This document shows positions 43,609-52,391 of a stretch of DNA of 64,000 bases, piece after piece (positions within the stretch are counted from its first letter, which is position 1; every line of letters begins with the position of its first letter). Where the stretch lies: positions 2,170,001-2,234,000 of the forward strand of contig NC_013943.1 in the NCBI RefSeq assembly GCF_000025725.1. The letters are read 5' to 3'. Origin of the DNA: Denitrovibrio acetiphilus DSM 12809. Lineage in GTDB: Bacteria; Chrysiogenota; Deferribacteres; Deferribacterales; Geovibrionaceae. The notes under the pieces are model-generated. The model was not told the DNA's origin. It worked only from the letters and a program-made list of their open reading frames with translations, and did no database searches. A program made the position numbers and the translations under genes.

Positions 43609-45114
43609 ATGAGAAAATCTTTATCAGTAATCGCATTCATCATGCTTACTGTCTGCAACCTATACGCAGCAGACAAGATCTACAATGTCGATGTATGCGT
43701 GGTCGGAGCAGGAGCAGGCGGAACAACAGCCGCAGTCTCTGCACAGGAAGCAGGACTCTCAACAGTATTACTTGAAAAAATGCCTTTCACCGGCGGCGCT
43801 GGGAACTTCATGGAAGGGTCATTTGCAGCCGAAAGTTTTATGCAGAAAAAAGCAGGTATAAAACTTACCAAAGAGCAGGCATTTAACAACATTATGCATT
43901 ACCATCACTGGATGCCAAATGCAAAACTAGTCAAAGCTTTTGTAGATGAATCATCCAAAACTATCCAATGGATATGGGATCACGGTGTACATTTTGAAGA
44001 AGTCAAAAGTGCATTCAAAGACAACCCTATCAGAACATGGCACATCTACCCCACAGCAGGTGCCTACTACATCCGAACAATGGTAAACACATACCTAGAC
44101 AACGGCGGCACTCTGCTTCTCGAAACACCAGGAAAGCAGCTTATTTTTGATAGGAATGGGAAAATAAGCGGCGTTCTCGCACAAAACCAGGATGGTGATC
44201 TGATTCAGATCAATGCTAAATACGTAATCCTGGCAACTGGCGGCTATGCTAACAACGTCGAAATGATCGTACAGTACGGCGGCCCGGAATCAGTTCCAAC
44301 TGGTCCTGAAGGGCGTGAAGGGGACGGTATCAATATGGCTCTCTCTGCCGGTGCAGCTCTTGACGGCATGGGTCCTCTCGAGGTTAACGGTGCAATGCTC
44401 ATCGCTCCCGGTGAAGCAATATGCAACGGCAACAACGCAGAACTCCGTGCGATGTTCCGCCAGTCGCTTCTTTATGTAAACCACAAAGGCGAACGTTTCT
44501 TCAACGAAGAAGTTACTATCGACTGGCCTATGGCAAGTAATGCCATAGCGCGTGGCGGAAAGTACACTTATGTTGTATTTGATGCTGATACTCTGAAAGA
44601 GTTCCAGACATCAGGCTACCTCAACCCATGCGGAAACTGGATTAAACGCGGTCAGCCTATGAAACGCTTTGACGAGCTTTTCCCTGAAAATGTCGCAAAA
44701 GGTTACGCCTACGAAGGTGCGACCCTTGAAGAAGTGGCAAAAAAGGCAGGAATGGATCCAGCAGTCCTCAACAAAACAGCCGCAGACATGACAAAATTTG
44801 CCAAAGAGGGTTATGACGAACAATTCGGTAAAAATAAACGTTTTATTCGTTCAGTTGCTAAAGGTCCGTTTTACATTCTGAAAGGTCAGATCCACCACCT
44901 CACAACACTTGGCGGAGCGAAAGTCACAGAGCATCTTCAGGTTGTTGACGAAAAAGAGCAAACAATACCTGGTCTTTACGCTATCGGACATGACGCAGGT
45001 GGTCTTTACGGAGATTCATATGACCTTACCATTGGTGAGGGCACATCAAGTGCTTTCGCTATCAATGGGGGCAGGCTCGCCGCAAAAGACATTATTAACA
45101 AAGTCAGCAAATAA
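43609..45114 (+). CDS. Periplasmic FAD-dependent reductase of the flavocytochrome c/fumarate reductase family
   Basis: The 501-aa protein has a Sec signal peptide (MRKSLSVIAFIMLTVCNLYA) and an FAD-binding domain with VCVVGAGAGGTTAAV near the start and the GLYAIGHDAGGLYGDS C-terminal FAD contact. It has the family catalytic elements RQSLLYVNHKGERFFNEE (Arg284 region) and IHHLTTLGGAKV (His429/His430). The fumarate-specific RLGGNA stretch is replaced by SYDLTIGEG (471 on), so a dicarboxylate Arg is missing. This suggests a different unsaturated acid as substrate (urocanate-, acrylate- or methacrylate-like enzymes share the plan). Electrons come from the tetraheme cytochrome encoded 17 bases downstream. 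AAAGGAGTT precedes the ATG. Confidence 0.9.
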   Translation: MRKSLSVIAFIMLTVCNLYAADKIYNVDVCVVGAGAGGTTAAVSAQEAGLSTVLLEKMPFTGGAGNFMEGSFAAESFMQKKAGIKLTKEQAFNNIMHYHHWMPNAKLVKAFVDESSKTIQWIWDHGVHFEEVKSAFKDNPIRTWHIYPTAGAYYIRTMVNTYLDNGGTLLLETPGKQLIFDRNGKISGVLAQNQDGDLIQINAKYVILATGGYANNVEMIVQYGGPESVPTGPEGREGDGINMALSAGAALDGMGPLEVNGAMLIAPGEAICNGNNAELRAMFRQSLLYVNHKGERFFNEEVTIDWPMASNAIARGGKYTYVVFDADTLKEFQTSGYLNPCGNWIKRGQPMKRFDELFPENVAKGYAYEGATLEEVAKKAGMDPAVLNKTAADMTKFAKEGYDEQFGKNKRFIRSVAKGPFYILKGQIHHLTTLGGAKVTEHLQVVDEKEQTIPGLYAIGHDAGGLYGDSYDLTIGEGTSSAFAINGGRLAAKDIINKVSK

Positions 45115-45131
45115 TCTCAACTGGAGGAAAA

Positions 45132-45515
45132 ATGAAACATTACATAGTAACACTGGTCGTGGTTATGCTGGCATCATTCAGCATGTGCGCATACGCCGCA
45201 GACAACTACAACCATAACCTTAAACCACACCACGATGAAGCAGGTCTTACCTGTGCAGACTGTCATCAGATTGAACGTCCTATAAAAGCAGCGTCTGCTG
45301 ATTCTTGTAAATCATGTCACTCAGATATTCGCAAGACTGGCAGGGTTGTAAAATTTACTGAGAGAAGAACAGGCAGAGTAATGGAATTAAATCCGCATGC
45401 ATCTCATGCCGGACCAATCAGATGTACTCTTTGCCATAGCGAACACAAAACATCCAAGCTTCTTTGTAACGATGGATGCCATGACCACCACACATGGGAT
45501 CTTATGGTTCCTTAG
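45132..45515 (+). CDS. Tetraheme cytochrome c (partner of the flavoprotein)
   Basis: The 127-aa periplasmic cytochrome has a signal peptide (to about AYA-AD) and four heme sites: CADCH, CKSCH, CTLCH and a fourth, CNDGCH, with three residues between the Cys pair instead of two. Several extra His residues (HNLKPHHDE and HASHAG) can serve as distal ligands. It matches the heme domain of flavocytochrome c3, or the separate small cytochrome of ArdAB/Mcc-type systems, encoded apart from the flavin subunit. CTGGAGGA precedes the ATG. It is followed by a terminator. Confidence 0.92.
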   Translation: MKHYIVTLVVVMLASFSMCAYAADNYNHNLKPHHDEAGLTCADCHQIERPIKAASADSCKSCHSDIRKTGRVVKFTERRTGRVMELNPHASHAGPIRCTLCHSEHKTSKLLCNDGCHDHHTWDLMVP

Positions 45516-45531
45516 AATCAACTTCTGGAAG

Positions 45532-45556
45532 CCGGGGCTGAAACATGCCCCGGTTT
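45532..45556 (+). terminator. Terminator after the tetraheme cytochrome gene
   Basis: CCGGGGC (45532-45538) pairs with GCCCCGG (45547-45553), followed by TTT. The T-tract is short, so some read-through into the porin gene is possible. Confidence 0.65.
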
Positions 45557-45690
45557 AATGACTACAGATTAATTACCGAAACAGGTCAAAACATTATATG
45601 CAAGCCAACTTCATGTAAGTTCTTTGTGAAACAGAACTTATAACGATCACAGCTTGCAGCCGGAAATCCACAGTATTAATTGGAGGAGTT

Positions 45691-46911
45691 ATGAGACTTT
45701 TATGTATTCTTATTTTTGTTATCATTACCAGTTTTGCCTCATATGCCGCCGACAACCTCGGACAAGCCTTTTCGCAAGGTACATTAAGAGGCGAATTAAG
45801 GACATTTTACTTTGACAGAGACTTCGATAGTTCTACAGAGAGAGAAGACTTTGCAACAGGAACTTTACTATACTACAAAACAGCACCGCTGCAAGGAATC
45901 AGTCTAGGGTTAGCATTTGCATCTTCCAACAATGTTGTCGTAGACAACGACAAGGATGTTTACGGACTTGTCGGCAGGGACAGTGACGGCAACCATGACA
46001 GCTATGCGAAATTGCAGGAATACTATATTCAGGGAGAATGGTTCAACACAGTGATCAAGTACGGAGCACAGGAAATATTCACCCCATTTGCTAATGTACA
46101 TGATATACGCATGACACCTAAAACATATAAAGGACTTTCTGTTATCAACAACAGCATTAACGGACTCACACTTTCAGGGTACTATCTCACAGGTTTCAGG
46201 GGTTGGAGTGACGAAAACTTCATGACAATGACAGAATCCGCAGGTTCTACCGAAGGTGACGACAACGCACTCTGGATAGGCGGTATTAAATATAAGATTC
46301 CAACTAAGATTGTAAAAGCTACAGTCGAGGGGTGGGAATACTATCTGGATGATGTTGTTCAGACTACATTCCTCAGAGCAAATGTTGACAAAACTTTTGG
46401 TGATTACAACCTTCAATTCACCCCTTCTTTTCTTACACAGAAGTCAAATGGTGACGAATATGCAGGAGACATAGACTCCACGCATTACGGATTCAACACA
46501 AGCGTTTCTGCATATGGTGTCAGCCTAACAGGATTCTATGCAAAAACAGAAGACGGCAGCATCTTTGCTCCATGGGGAGATGAGAAAGTTATCATTCAGC
46601 AGGTGCTCGCCGCAGATAGAGAAGACGAAAAAGCATATGCGGTTAAGCTGGCATACAATTTCAAAGCTCTTGGACTTGCCGGACTTGACGCATACGTTTT
46701 CCACAGCATTTATGACACACCTGAATCAGGTTCGACAGCGTCATCTGATTTTGACGAAACAGACTTTAGCCTTCAGTATAAATTCGATGAAAATTCTCCG
46801 CTGAAAGGGCTAAGTGTCAGAGTACGGTATGCAATAATAAACAAAGATACTGAAGAAGATTTTAACGACTTCCGTGTCTATATAAAATACAGCTTTGCCC
46901 TGCGCAAATAA
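45691..46911 (+). CDS. Outer-membrane porin (OprD/Opr-type), paralogue 1
   Basis: The 406-aa protein has a signal peptide (to YA-ADN) and a beta-barrel pattern of alternating residues and turns, ending in YIKYSFALRK with an aromatic near the C-terminus. It is clearly paralogous to the porin at 52843-54072: both share GTLxGELRTFYFxRDFD, LLYYKTAPLxGIS, YYIQGEWFxTVxKYGAQEI and APWGDxKVIIQQ. It probably gives the substrate of the adjacent reductase access to the periplasm. GGAGGAG precedes the ATG. A terminator-like hairpin separates it from the cytochrome gene. Confidence 0.88.
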   Translation: MRLLCILIFVIITSFASYAADNLGQAFSQGTLRGELRTFYFDRDFDSSTEREDFATGTLLYYKTAPLQGISLGLAFASSNNVVVDNDKDVYGLVGRDSDGNHDSYAKLQEYYIQGEWFNTVIKYGAQEIFTPFANVHDIRMTPKTYKGLSVINNSINGLTLSGYYLTGFRGWSDENFMTMTESAGSTEGDDNALWIGGIKYKIPTKIVKATVEGWEYYLDDVVQTTFLRANVDKTFGDYNLQFTPSFLTQKSNGDEYAGDIDSTHYGFNTSVSAYGVSLTGFYAKTEDGSIFAPWGDEKVIIQQVLAADREDEKAYAVKLAYNFKALGLAGLDAYVFHSIYDTPESGSTASSDFDETDFSLQYKFDENSPLKGLSVRVRYAIINKDTEEDFNDFRVYIKYSFALRK

Positions 46912-46945
46912 AACCTCCTTATGTTTGCCGCAAAATGACCAAAAG

Positions 46946-46978
46946 TGAGCCGGATGCTTGTACGCAGTATCCGGCTCA
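46946..46978 (+). terminator. Terminator after porin 1
   Basis: TGAGCCGGAT (46946-46955) pairs perfectly with ATCCGGCTCA (46969-46978) around a 13-base loop. It is a strong 10-bp stem with no T-run. Confidence 0.6.
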
Positions 46979-47008
46979 TCTAACCCGAATAACGAATAAG
47001 GGTACAGA

Positions 47009-48166
47009 ATGCAAAGGAAGAAACTATTTACACTACTTTTTTTTATTAACTTTGCTGTAACATTCAGCTACGGCATCTTTGACTCTTTTTTCTCTTTATA
47101 TTTATTCAGTGTCGGGGTCAGAGGCTCGCTACTAGGCATCCCTATGGCTGTTTACGCCCTTTCAAAAATTTTCCTAAGTGTACCTATTGGAAATGTTTCG
47201 GACAAAATATCCTGTAAGAAAACATTAACCGCTGCGATAGGTCTTTATACTCTGATAGCTTTTCTATACTTATTTGCTGATGACATAAGTATTATTATCT
47301 TATTGAGATTTTTACAGGGGTTCGCATCTGCGCTACTCCGCCCTACTCTGCTTTCGTACATTAATACTATTGCAGATGACGACAACATAGCATCTGTGTC
47401 TGGCAAGTTTGATATCTCATTTTACAGTGCCCTTGGACTTGGTCCCGTATGTGGCGGAATCATAAGGAATTATTGCGGATTTTACGGACTGTTCATAACC
47501 ATGTCGATTATTTGTACACTGGCGTTGTTTACATCAGCAACATTCATGAAGGATAATGACTCAGGCTCTCGCAGCAAATATCAGAAACAGGAGTTCATAA
47601 CCCCAAACATATTTGCTTTGATGATATTTATCTTCGGCAGGACGATAGGCATATCAACAGTCTTCACTTTTTTACCTATATTCATAGAAAACAGTCTTCA
47701 TCTGGACAGCATGCAAACTGGAATTATACTGGCAGCTTCTACAGTTTCAATGACGCTTCTGCTAAGCACTTTCGGGCGGATAGGCGATATCGTGCCTAAG
47801 ACAGCGCTCATAACAACTGGTGGGATATGTGCATCTTTTTTTATAACCATTCTGCCTATAACATCAGATTTTATATCTATTTTAGTTTTTTCCGCAATAC
47901 TTGGTATTTCCGGGGCTATGTCACAACCTCCAAGTGTCGCTATGCTTCTTGAAGAAGGTGGAAAGTGCGGAATAGGTAAAGCATCCGGATATTTTAATCT
48001 CTCCATGAATGCCGGTTTTGCACTGGGACCTGTTTTAGGCTCGATACTTATGGCGCACTACGGCATAAACACTGTATTTTATATATCGGGAAGTGTTGGT
48101 ATACTGTTCACATTATCATTTCTGCTAATCAGTTCCGGTTTTAAGGCAGTAACCCGGCCAGATTAA
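47009..48166 (+). CDS. Major facilitator superfamily transporter (385 aa)
   Basis: The polytopic inner-membrane protein has about 12 helices and MFS features, including the loop 2-3 motif GNVSDKISCKK and RFLQGFASALLRPTLLSYI, where small-residue helices end in a charged turn. It most resembles drug or sugar efflux carriers of the DHA1 type, but no specific substrate can be read. It follows a terminator and starts 98 bases after the porin stop, so it may be independent. AAGGGTACAGA precedes its ATG. Confidence 0.85.
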   Translation: MQRKKLFTLLFFINFAVTFSYGIFDSFFSLYLFSVGVRGSLLGIPMAVYALSKIFLSVPIGNVSDKISCKKTLTAAIGLYTLIAFLYLFADDISIIILLRFLQGFASALLRPTLLSYINTIADDDNIASVSGKFDISFYSALGLGPVCGGIIRNYCGFYGLFITMSIICTLALFTSATFMKDNDSGSRSKYQKQEFITPNIFALMIFIFGRTIGISTVFTFLPIFIENSLHLDSMQTGIILAASTVSMTLLLSTFGRIGDIVPKTALITTGGICASFFITILPITSDFISILVFSAILGISGAMSQPPSVAMLLEEGGKCGIGKASGYFNLSMNAGFALGPVLGSILMAHYGINTVFYISGSVGILFTLSFLLISSGFKAVTRPD

Positions 48167-48239
48167 ATAACAAGTACACATAGCCTCTACGACTTTTCCT
48201 GATTCTCATAATGCTTTTTATCTGAGATGCCTGCCTAGT

Positions 48240-49514
48240 TTAATGCGCAGCAGCATTGTCTTTCAGAACGAATTTCAAGCGGAGTCCTTTGGCACAGACC
48301 CTCAGCCCACGATATCTGACCAGATAACTGACCCCTACAAGAGCAGCGGCAAACCCTGATACAGCACCAACGCCAAGCGCCCATCTGGGACCAAAAGTAT
48401 CAGCAACCCAGCCTACAAAAGGCGCACCAACCGGTTTGCTCCCCATAGCAATTGCAAACATGATGGCGATAACGCGACCACGCATAGCCGGATCAGTGGT
48501 AAGCTGTACAGCACTGTTCGCTGTAGTCGTAAAGACCTGCGCAGAAACACCTATAAGCACCAGAGCCGCAGCAAACAGTCCATAAGACGGAAGAAGAGCC
48601 GCAAGAGTAAGTCCCAAACCAAAAAACGCAGCCCCCTTAAACAGAGCCGTAATCTTAGGATCGTCCCTCCCTGCAACAAAAAGTGCGCCGGCAACTGAGC
48701 CAACAGCCATTACAGATGACAAAAAGCCAAATCCGCTTGCGCCAGTATGAAATACAGAAACGGACATGGTGGAAATAAATATCTGGAAATTCAGACCAAA
48801 AGTACCTATCAGAAAAAACATTATAAGTGCAGTTCTGAGATCAGGTCTTTTCCATATATAGCGAAAACCTTCAAGCATGCTCCCGCGTGTCTGAGTAACT
48901 TTCTCACTTATGAAAAGCTCGTCTAAATGTAAAAATGCCAGAGAGCAGAGAACTGCGGCAAAAGAGACAGCATTCAGAATAAAAACCCACCCAGATCCCA
49001 CTATTACTATAAGAACTCCGGCAATAGCGGGACCTATCATCCTTGCGGAATGAAATGACGTAGAGTTCAGCGCAACAGCATTTGAAAGACCTTTTTCTGA
49101 AACAAGGTCAGTAACAAATGTCTGTCTTGCCGGGACGTCAAAAGCGGTGGCACAACCAAGCAGAAAAGCAAATATATACATATGCCAGAGCTCAGCTTTT
49201 TCAGTAAGAGTAAGCACACCAAGCCCTAATGCAAGAATCCCCATAACAGCCTGAGTAGTAAGTAATAATTTTCGGCGGTTAAAACGGTCTGCCGCATATC
49301 CTGTGAGCGGAAGCAGAAATATCTGCGGACCGAACTGAAGAGCTGTAACTATCCCAACTGAGGTGGCATTGTTGTCTGTCAGCTGAGTGAGCACTACCCA
49401 ATCCTGAGCGGTTCTCTGCATCCACGTCCCAACGTTTGAAACAATAGCCCCCAAAGCCCACAGCCTGTAGTTATAATTTTTAAATGATCTGAACATCCAT
49501 TGTAATTTACTCAC
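48240..49514 (-). CDS. MFS transporter (EntS/MFS_3-like), start codon altered by an IS insertion
   Basis: This 424-aa, roughly 12-helix transporter shows WMQRTAQDWVVLTQLTD, GYAADRFNRRKLLL and GSVAGALFVAGRDDP segments typical of the EntS/MFS_3 branch of exporters. An IS element ends exactly at its first codon: the intact gene would begin ATGAGTAAA, and the last base of the IS plus TG of the old ATG now makes GTG. The native promoter and leader are cut off and lie beyond the IS at 51047 on. It may now be silent or run from the IS. A MarR gene upstream was probably its regulator. Confidence 0.88.
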   Translation of the reverse strand: MSKLQWMFRSFKNYNYRLWALGAIVSNVGTWMQRTAQDWVVLTQLTDNNATSVGIVTALQFGPQIFLLPLTGYAADRFNRRKLLLTTQAVMGILALGLGVLTLTEKAELWHMYIFAFLLGCATAFDVPARQTFVTDLVSEKGLSNAVALNSTSFHSARMIGPAIAGVLIVIVGSGWVFILNAVSFAAVLCSLAFLHLDELFISEKVTQTRGSMLEGFRYIWKRPDLRTALIMFFLIGTFGLNFQIFISTMSVSVFHTGASGFGFLSSVMAVGSVAGALFVAGRDDPKITALFKGAAFFGLGLTLAALLPSYGLFAAALVLIGVSAQVFTTTANSAVQLTTDPAMRGRVIAIMFAIAMGSKPVGAPFVGWVADTFGPRWALGVGAVSGFAAALVGVSYLVRYRGLRVCAKGLRLKFVLKDNAAAH

Positions 49515-50915
49515 TCAAGTTTCGCACCTTTGAAACATCAGATTCTGTATTGAAAGCCTTACCATTTCCTGTATTCCAGCCAATTTATTCATAAAAACTG
49601 TAAATGTTTCCTTTGCTCCATCAATTATTGATAATAATCGGTTTATGAATTTTTCCATAAACGCCAGAATATTCAGTTCTTCGACCTCATAACGCAGACC
49701 CTCATACAGACTGCCTTTGTGACGGAAATCACCATTTATCCGTTCCATATAGCTCAGGATGATAAACCTAACGAGCGATAGTGTTAGGAAGCAAATAGTA
49801 GCCTCAAAGGTTCTGGATTGATTTTTCCCAAAGAAAAGCTTGCTCTTGGCATCTTTAAACAACACTTCTACTGCCCAACGCTGACCATAGGTTTCAATTA
49901 TTTTTGCCGATGTCAAAGATGTATCCGTAGACAGTAGAATAATAGGCTTCTTTGATTTACTTTTCTCAGATGGCTGACAGAAGACCAGCTTAACCAGAGT
50001 TGAACCGAAAAAAGCATTGATGGAAGATACAGACACCCGATCTTTGCCAATTGTTACTGTTGCCTTAATCAAATCTGGAACAACACATTCCCATAAGCGT
50101 TTGGTTGAGTATACCTTGCCATTTACAGCAACAGTCAATGTCGGTGTAGTTTTAAGCATGGCAATCACGTCATAGCCTATCTCATTATAAATTGACGACA
50201 CCAGCCTCGGCATACAGTACCAGCTGTCAAACAGAACAGCCCCAGCATCCAGACCCTTCTGTTTCGCCCGTTTAAGCATTTCCTTTACCAGTGTTGGTTT
50301 GTCTTTTACTGCTTCCTGTCGACGATGCCACGCCAGCATCCGCTTATCCATTTCAATTTCTGTCGATTGTTTGAATACTTTTCTGCTGCTTCGCTGCAAA
50401 GCAAAATCTACAGGGACAAATGACGCACGATCACTCCAGCCAAGCACAACAGCACTGAAGCCTTTCACGCTTTTACCTTTGCTATGGTCAAACACCCATG
50501 ATACTTCTTCTATCTTTTTGCCGGCTTTCTGAATTACTGTGTCATCAATTACAAGAACACGCTGCTGCCAGCTGCTGAATGATTTGAAATATCTGATCAC
50601 ATTAAGCGATATATCCATCATAAAACGCCGCCAATTGATACTTGTACGTGTACTTAAACGATAAAAAACATCTTTACCGCCTAAATCAAATAGACTGTTC
50701 CGGCAATGGGAAACAAAATGGTGAACGCTCTTACCGAGAAAAGTCAGAAAAACTAAAGCCACAAGAATCGAAAACGGCTCGACGCCCTGATTCTTTGAAA
50801 TACCGCACCTATAGGCAATTGTACGCAGTTGCAAAGCCTTCATTACTCGGAATATCTCAAATTCTTTCCACAATGCCGCTTGTATTTCAGACTGCCATGA
50901 TTTATTCTCAAGCAT
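49515..50915 (-). CDS. IS4-family transposase
   Basis: The 466-aa DDE transposase has first catalytic Asp in VLVIDDTVIQKAG, second in AVLFDSWYC, and the C-terminal Y-(2)-R-(3)-E-(6)-K signature of IS4 enzymes reads YGQRWAVEVLFKDAK, so all catalytic residues are present. The stop codon lies inside the terminal inverted repeat. AAGGAG precedes the ATG, but this site sits in the 3' arm of a 14-bp inverted repeat (50914-50927 and 50970-50983). The pairing would mask the binding site and start codon in transcripts entering from outside. Confidence 0.95.
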   Translation of the reverse strand: MLENKSWQSEIQAALWKEFEIFRVMKALQLRTIAYRCGISKNQGVEPFSILVALVFLTFLGKSVHHFVSHCRNSLFDLGGKDVFYRLSTRTSINWRRFMMDISLNVIRYFKSFSSWQQRVLVIDDTVIQKAGKKIEEVSWVFDHSKGKSVKGFSAVVLGWSDRASFVPVDFALQRSSRKVFKQSTEIEMDKRMLAWHRRQEAVKDKPTLVKEMLKRAKQKGLDAGAVLFDSWYCMPRLVSSIYNEIGYDVIAMLKTTPTLTVAVNGKVYSTKRLWECVVPDLIKATVTIGKDRVSVSSINAFFGSTLVKLVFCQPSEKSKSKKPIILLSTDTSLTSAKIIETYGQRWAVEVLFKDAKSKLFFGKNQSRTFEATICFLTLSLVRFIILSYMERINGDFRHKGSLYEGLRYEVEELNILAFMEKFINRLLSIIDGAKETFTVFMNKLAGIQEMVRLSIQNLMFQRCET

Positions 50916-50983
50916 AGAAAAAGTCTCCTTGATGTAATTGTTATTGGAAAATCAATATACCATCTATGTGAGACTTTTTCTAT
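50914..50983 (-). promoter_or_regulatory. Inverted repeat that can mask the transposase ribosome binding site
   Basis: ATAGAAAAAGTCTC (50914-50927) and GAGACTTTTTCTAT (50970-50983) are perfect 14-bp complements. The arm next to the gene includes the GAG of the binding site and the AT of the start codon. A TATATT -10-like element lies in the loop, so transcripts started there would lack the other arm and be translated. Confidence 0.7.
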
Positions 50984-51174
50984 TGTTATCCTAGCTATAA
51001 CAACAAGTTATCGCACTATATCAAGATGCGAAACTTGAGTTACTCATATAATTAATTGTCCCGTGGCACTTTTAACGCTGGATGCAGCATAATGCCGTAA
51101 TTCGTCCCTATAACGGTTAAAGATGTATTTTCGTATATGCCAGTTAATGTCACACCAAACTCCATTTAATTTAA

Positions 51175-51627
51175 TCATTTAACATTCACAACCCGCTTTA
51201 GTATATCAAGGCTCTCAAGCAGCTTCTCCTGCTCTTTATCTGTCAGAGCGGTATTAACAGCTCTATAAAGCCAATCCTCTTTTGCTGCACGTCCGCTTCT
51301 TATATTCTCCCTGCACTGGTCTGTTATATCAAGGATAGTCTGTCTGCCGTCCTCCGGGTCAGGTGAAGATGTTATAAGTCCCTCTGCCTCAAGAGATGAT
51401 ATAGTCGCTCCCAAAGACTGAGGGCGCACCCCTTCTGCCTTTGCCAAAGCCGTTACTGTCCCTGGACCTTCTCTCTCAAGACGCAGCAGCACTGATATCT
51501 GTGACCATGAGAAGTCCCCCATATGAGATTCCTTTTTAAACTTTCGGCAGAACTTACCTATAAGAATTCTAAGTTCTGCTGAGAGCACGGAAGCAGTGCT
51601 TTTCGCTGTGCCGATTTTATTATCCAT
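51175..51627 (-). CDS. MarR-family transcriptional regulator
   Basis: The 150-aa protein has a MarR winged helix (WSQISVLLRLEREGPGTVTALAKAEGVRPQSLGATISSLEAEGLI, wing SSPDPEDGRQTIL). AGGGG precedes the ATG. It lies 127 bases before the original start of the MFS exporter gene on the same strand, so it probably controlled that exporter before the IS separated them. Ligands of MarR repressors are typically small aromatics; none can be read here. Confidence 0.9.
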   Translation of the reverse strand: MDNKIGTAKSTASVLSAELRILIGKFCRKFKKESHMGDFSWSQISVLLRLEREGPGTVTALAKAEGVRPQSLGATISSLEAEGLITSSPDPEDGRQTILDITDQCRENIRSGRAAKEDWLYRAVNTALTDKEQEKLLESLDILKRVVNVK

Positions 51628-51873
51628 GACATGCCCCTTATGATCTTATAAAAGTAATATATAAACTATGAAGCAAAACTACAAAGGTTTCCTTAGCATA
51701 CACCTAAATCAAAGACTTTATTTCGTATATTAACCACATAGATAAAAGGGAATTCATCATGTCATGCACAAGCTAATAACATAGCCTGTGCACAACTATA
51801 TAAAAAAGTTATTTATAATGCAGAAATAAATATAGAATATTCGGGGCAATTCATCAGACTACTGTCTAAAGAC

Positions 51874-52269
51874 TCAGATAGTCAGAGTCTTCTTCTCTCC
51901 GCTCATGGTATGACATTCAGCTTTTGCATCTTCCAGCAGAAAGATTTCAAACTTGCCGTCATTTACAGAATACATTCTCGCAAGATCAGGCATCACATCC
52001 AAAGCTTTCTGCTGTGATTCCGCTGATGTGCAAAACACAGCCTTTCCGCAGAGGCGCAGTGTGTTATAATCTTTGTCAACACAACACATCTCAACATTCG
52101 GGTTTTCTTTCATCTGTGCATACATGTCTTTAACATTGCTTGTGCAGAAGGCAAGCTTGTTCTGATACTCCATAACAAACCCCATAGGACGCACATGCGG
52201 CTCCCCTTGACTTGCTGTTGCCATGTAAAAGACTTTATTGGTTTTAAGAAAATCTAATGTCTCACTCAT
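51874..52269 (-). CDS. FMN-binding pyridoxamine-oxidase-like (split-barrel) protein
   Basis: ATG at 52269 follows GAGGTG and gives 131 aa: a split-barrel fold of the pyridoxamine 5'-phosphate oxidase/general stress 26 type, with VFYMATASQGEPHVRPMGFV, KLAFCTSNVKDMYAQMKENPNVEMC and RLCGKAVFC. Such proteins bind FMN or F420/heme and act on small redox substrates. A longer start at 52299 has a poorer site. It is divergent from the HxlR regulator across 122 bases, the usual arrangement for an HxlR-regulated detoxification or oxidoreductase gene. Confidence 0.83.
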   Translation of the reverse strand: MSETLDFLKTNKVFYMATASQGEPHVRPMGFVMEYQNKLAFCTSNVKDMYAQMKENPNVEMCCVDKDYNTLRLCGKAVFCTSAESQQKALDVMPDLARMYSVNDGKFEIFLLEDAKAECHTMSGEKKTLTI

Positions 52270-52391
52270 TCTCACACCTCTTTGTTGTATTTTAATCAAT
52301 AGCTGATATGATAATAAGTGTTAATCAGGATTATACAAGTACGCAGATAAAAATGATATAGTATGAAATAACTGACTATGGAGCCTTTTTT

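Larger units (their letters stand above)
49514..51039 (-). mobile_element. IS4-family insertion sequence, 1526 bp
   Basis: The ends are imperfect inverted repeats, CTCAAGTTTCGCACCTT at 49514-49530 and its counterpart at 51023-51039 (one mismatch in 17). They enclose one transposase gene. The flanking 7-bp duplication TTACTCA and intact ends and ORF suggest a complete, possibly active element. The exact IS name cannot be given without a database. Confidence 0.9.
49507..51046. repeat. Target-site duplication of the IS insertion
   Basis: TTACTCA occurs at 49507-49513 and again at 51040-51046, directly flanking the IS ends. A 7-bp duplication is the mark of a transposition event; both copies are identical, so the insertion looks recent. 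Confidence 0.85.

Noticed and set aside
51052-51165. A 37-codon ORF between the MarR gene and the IS (minus strand)
   Set aside because: It ends just before the original exporter start but has no ribosome binding site, and an ORF of this length could arise by chance.
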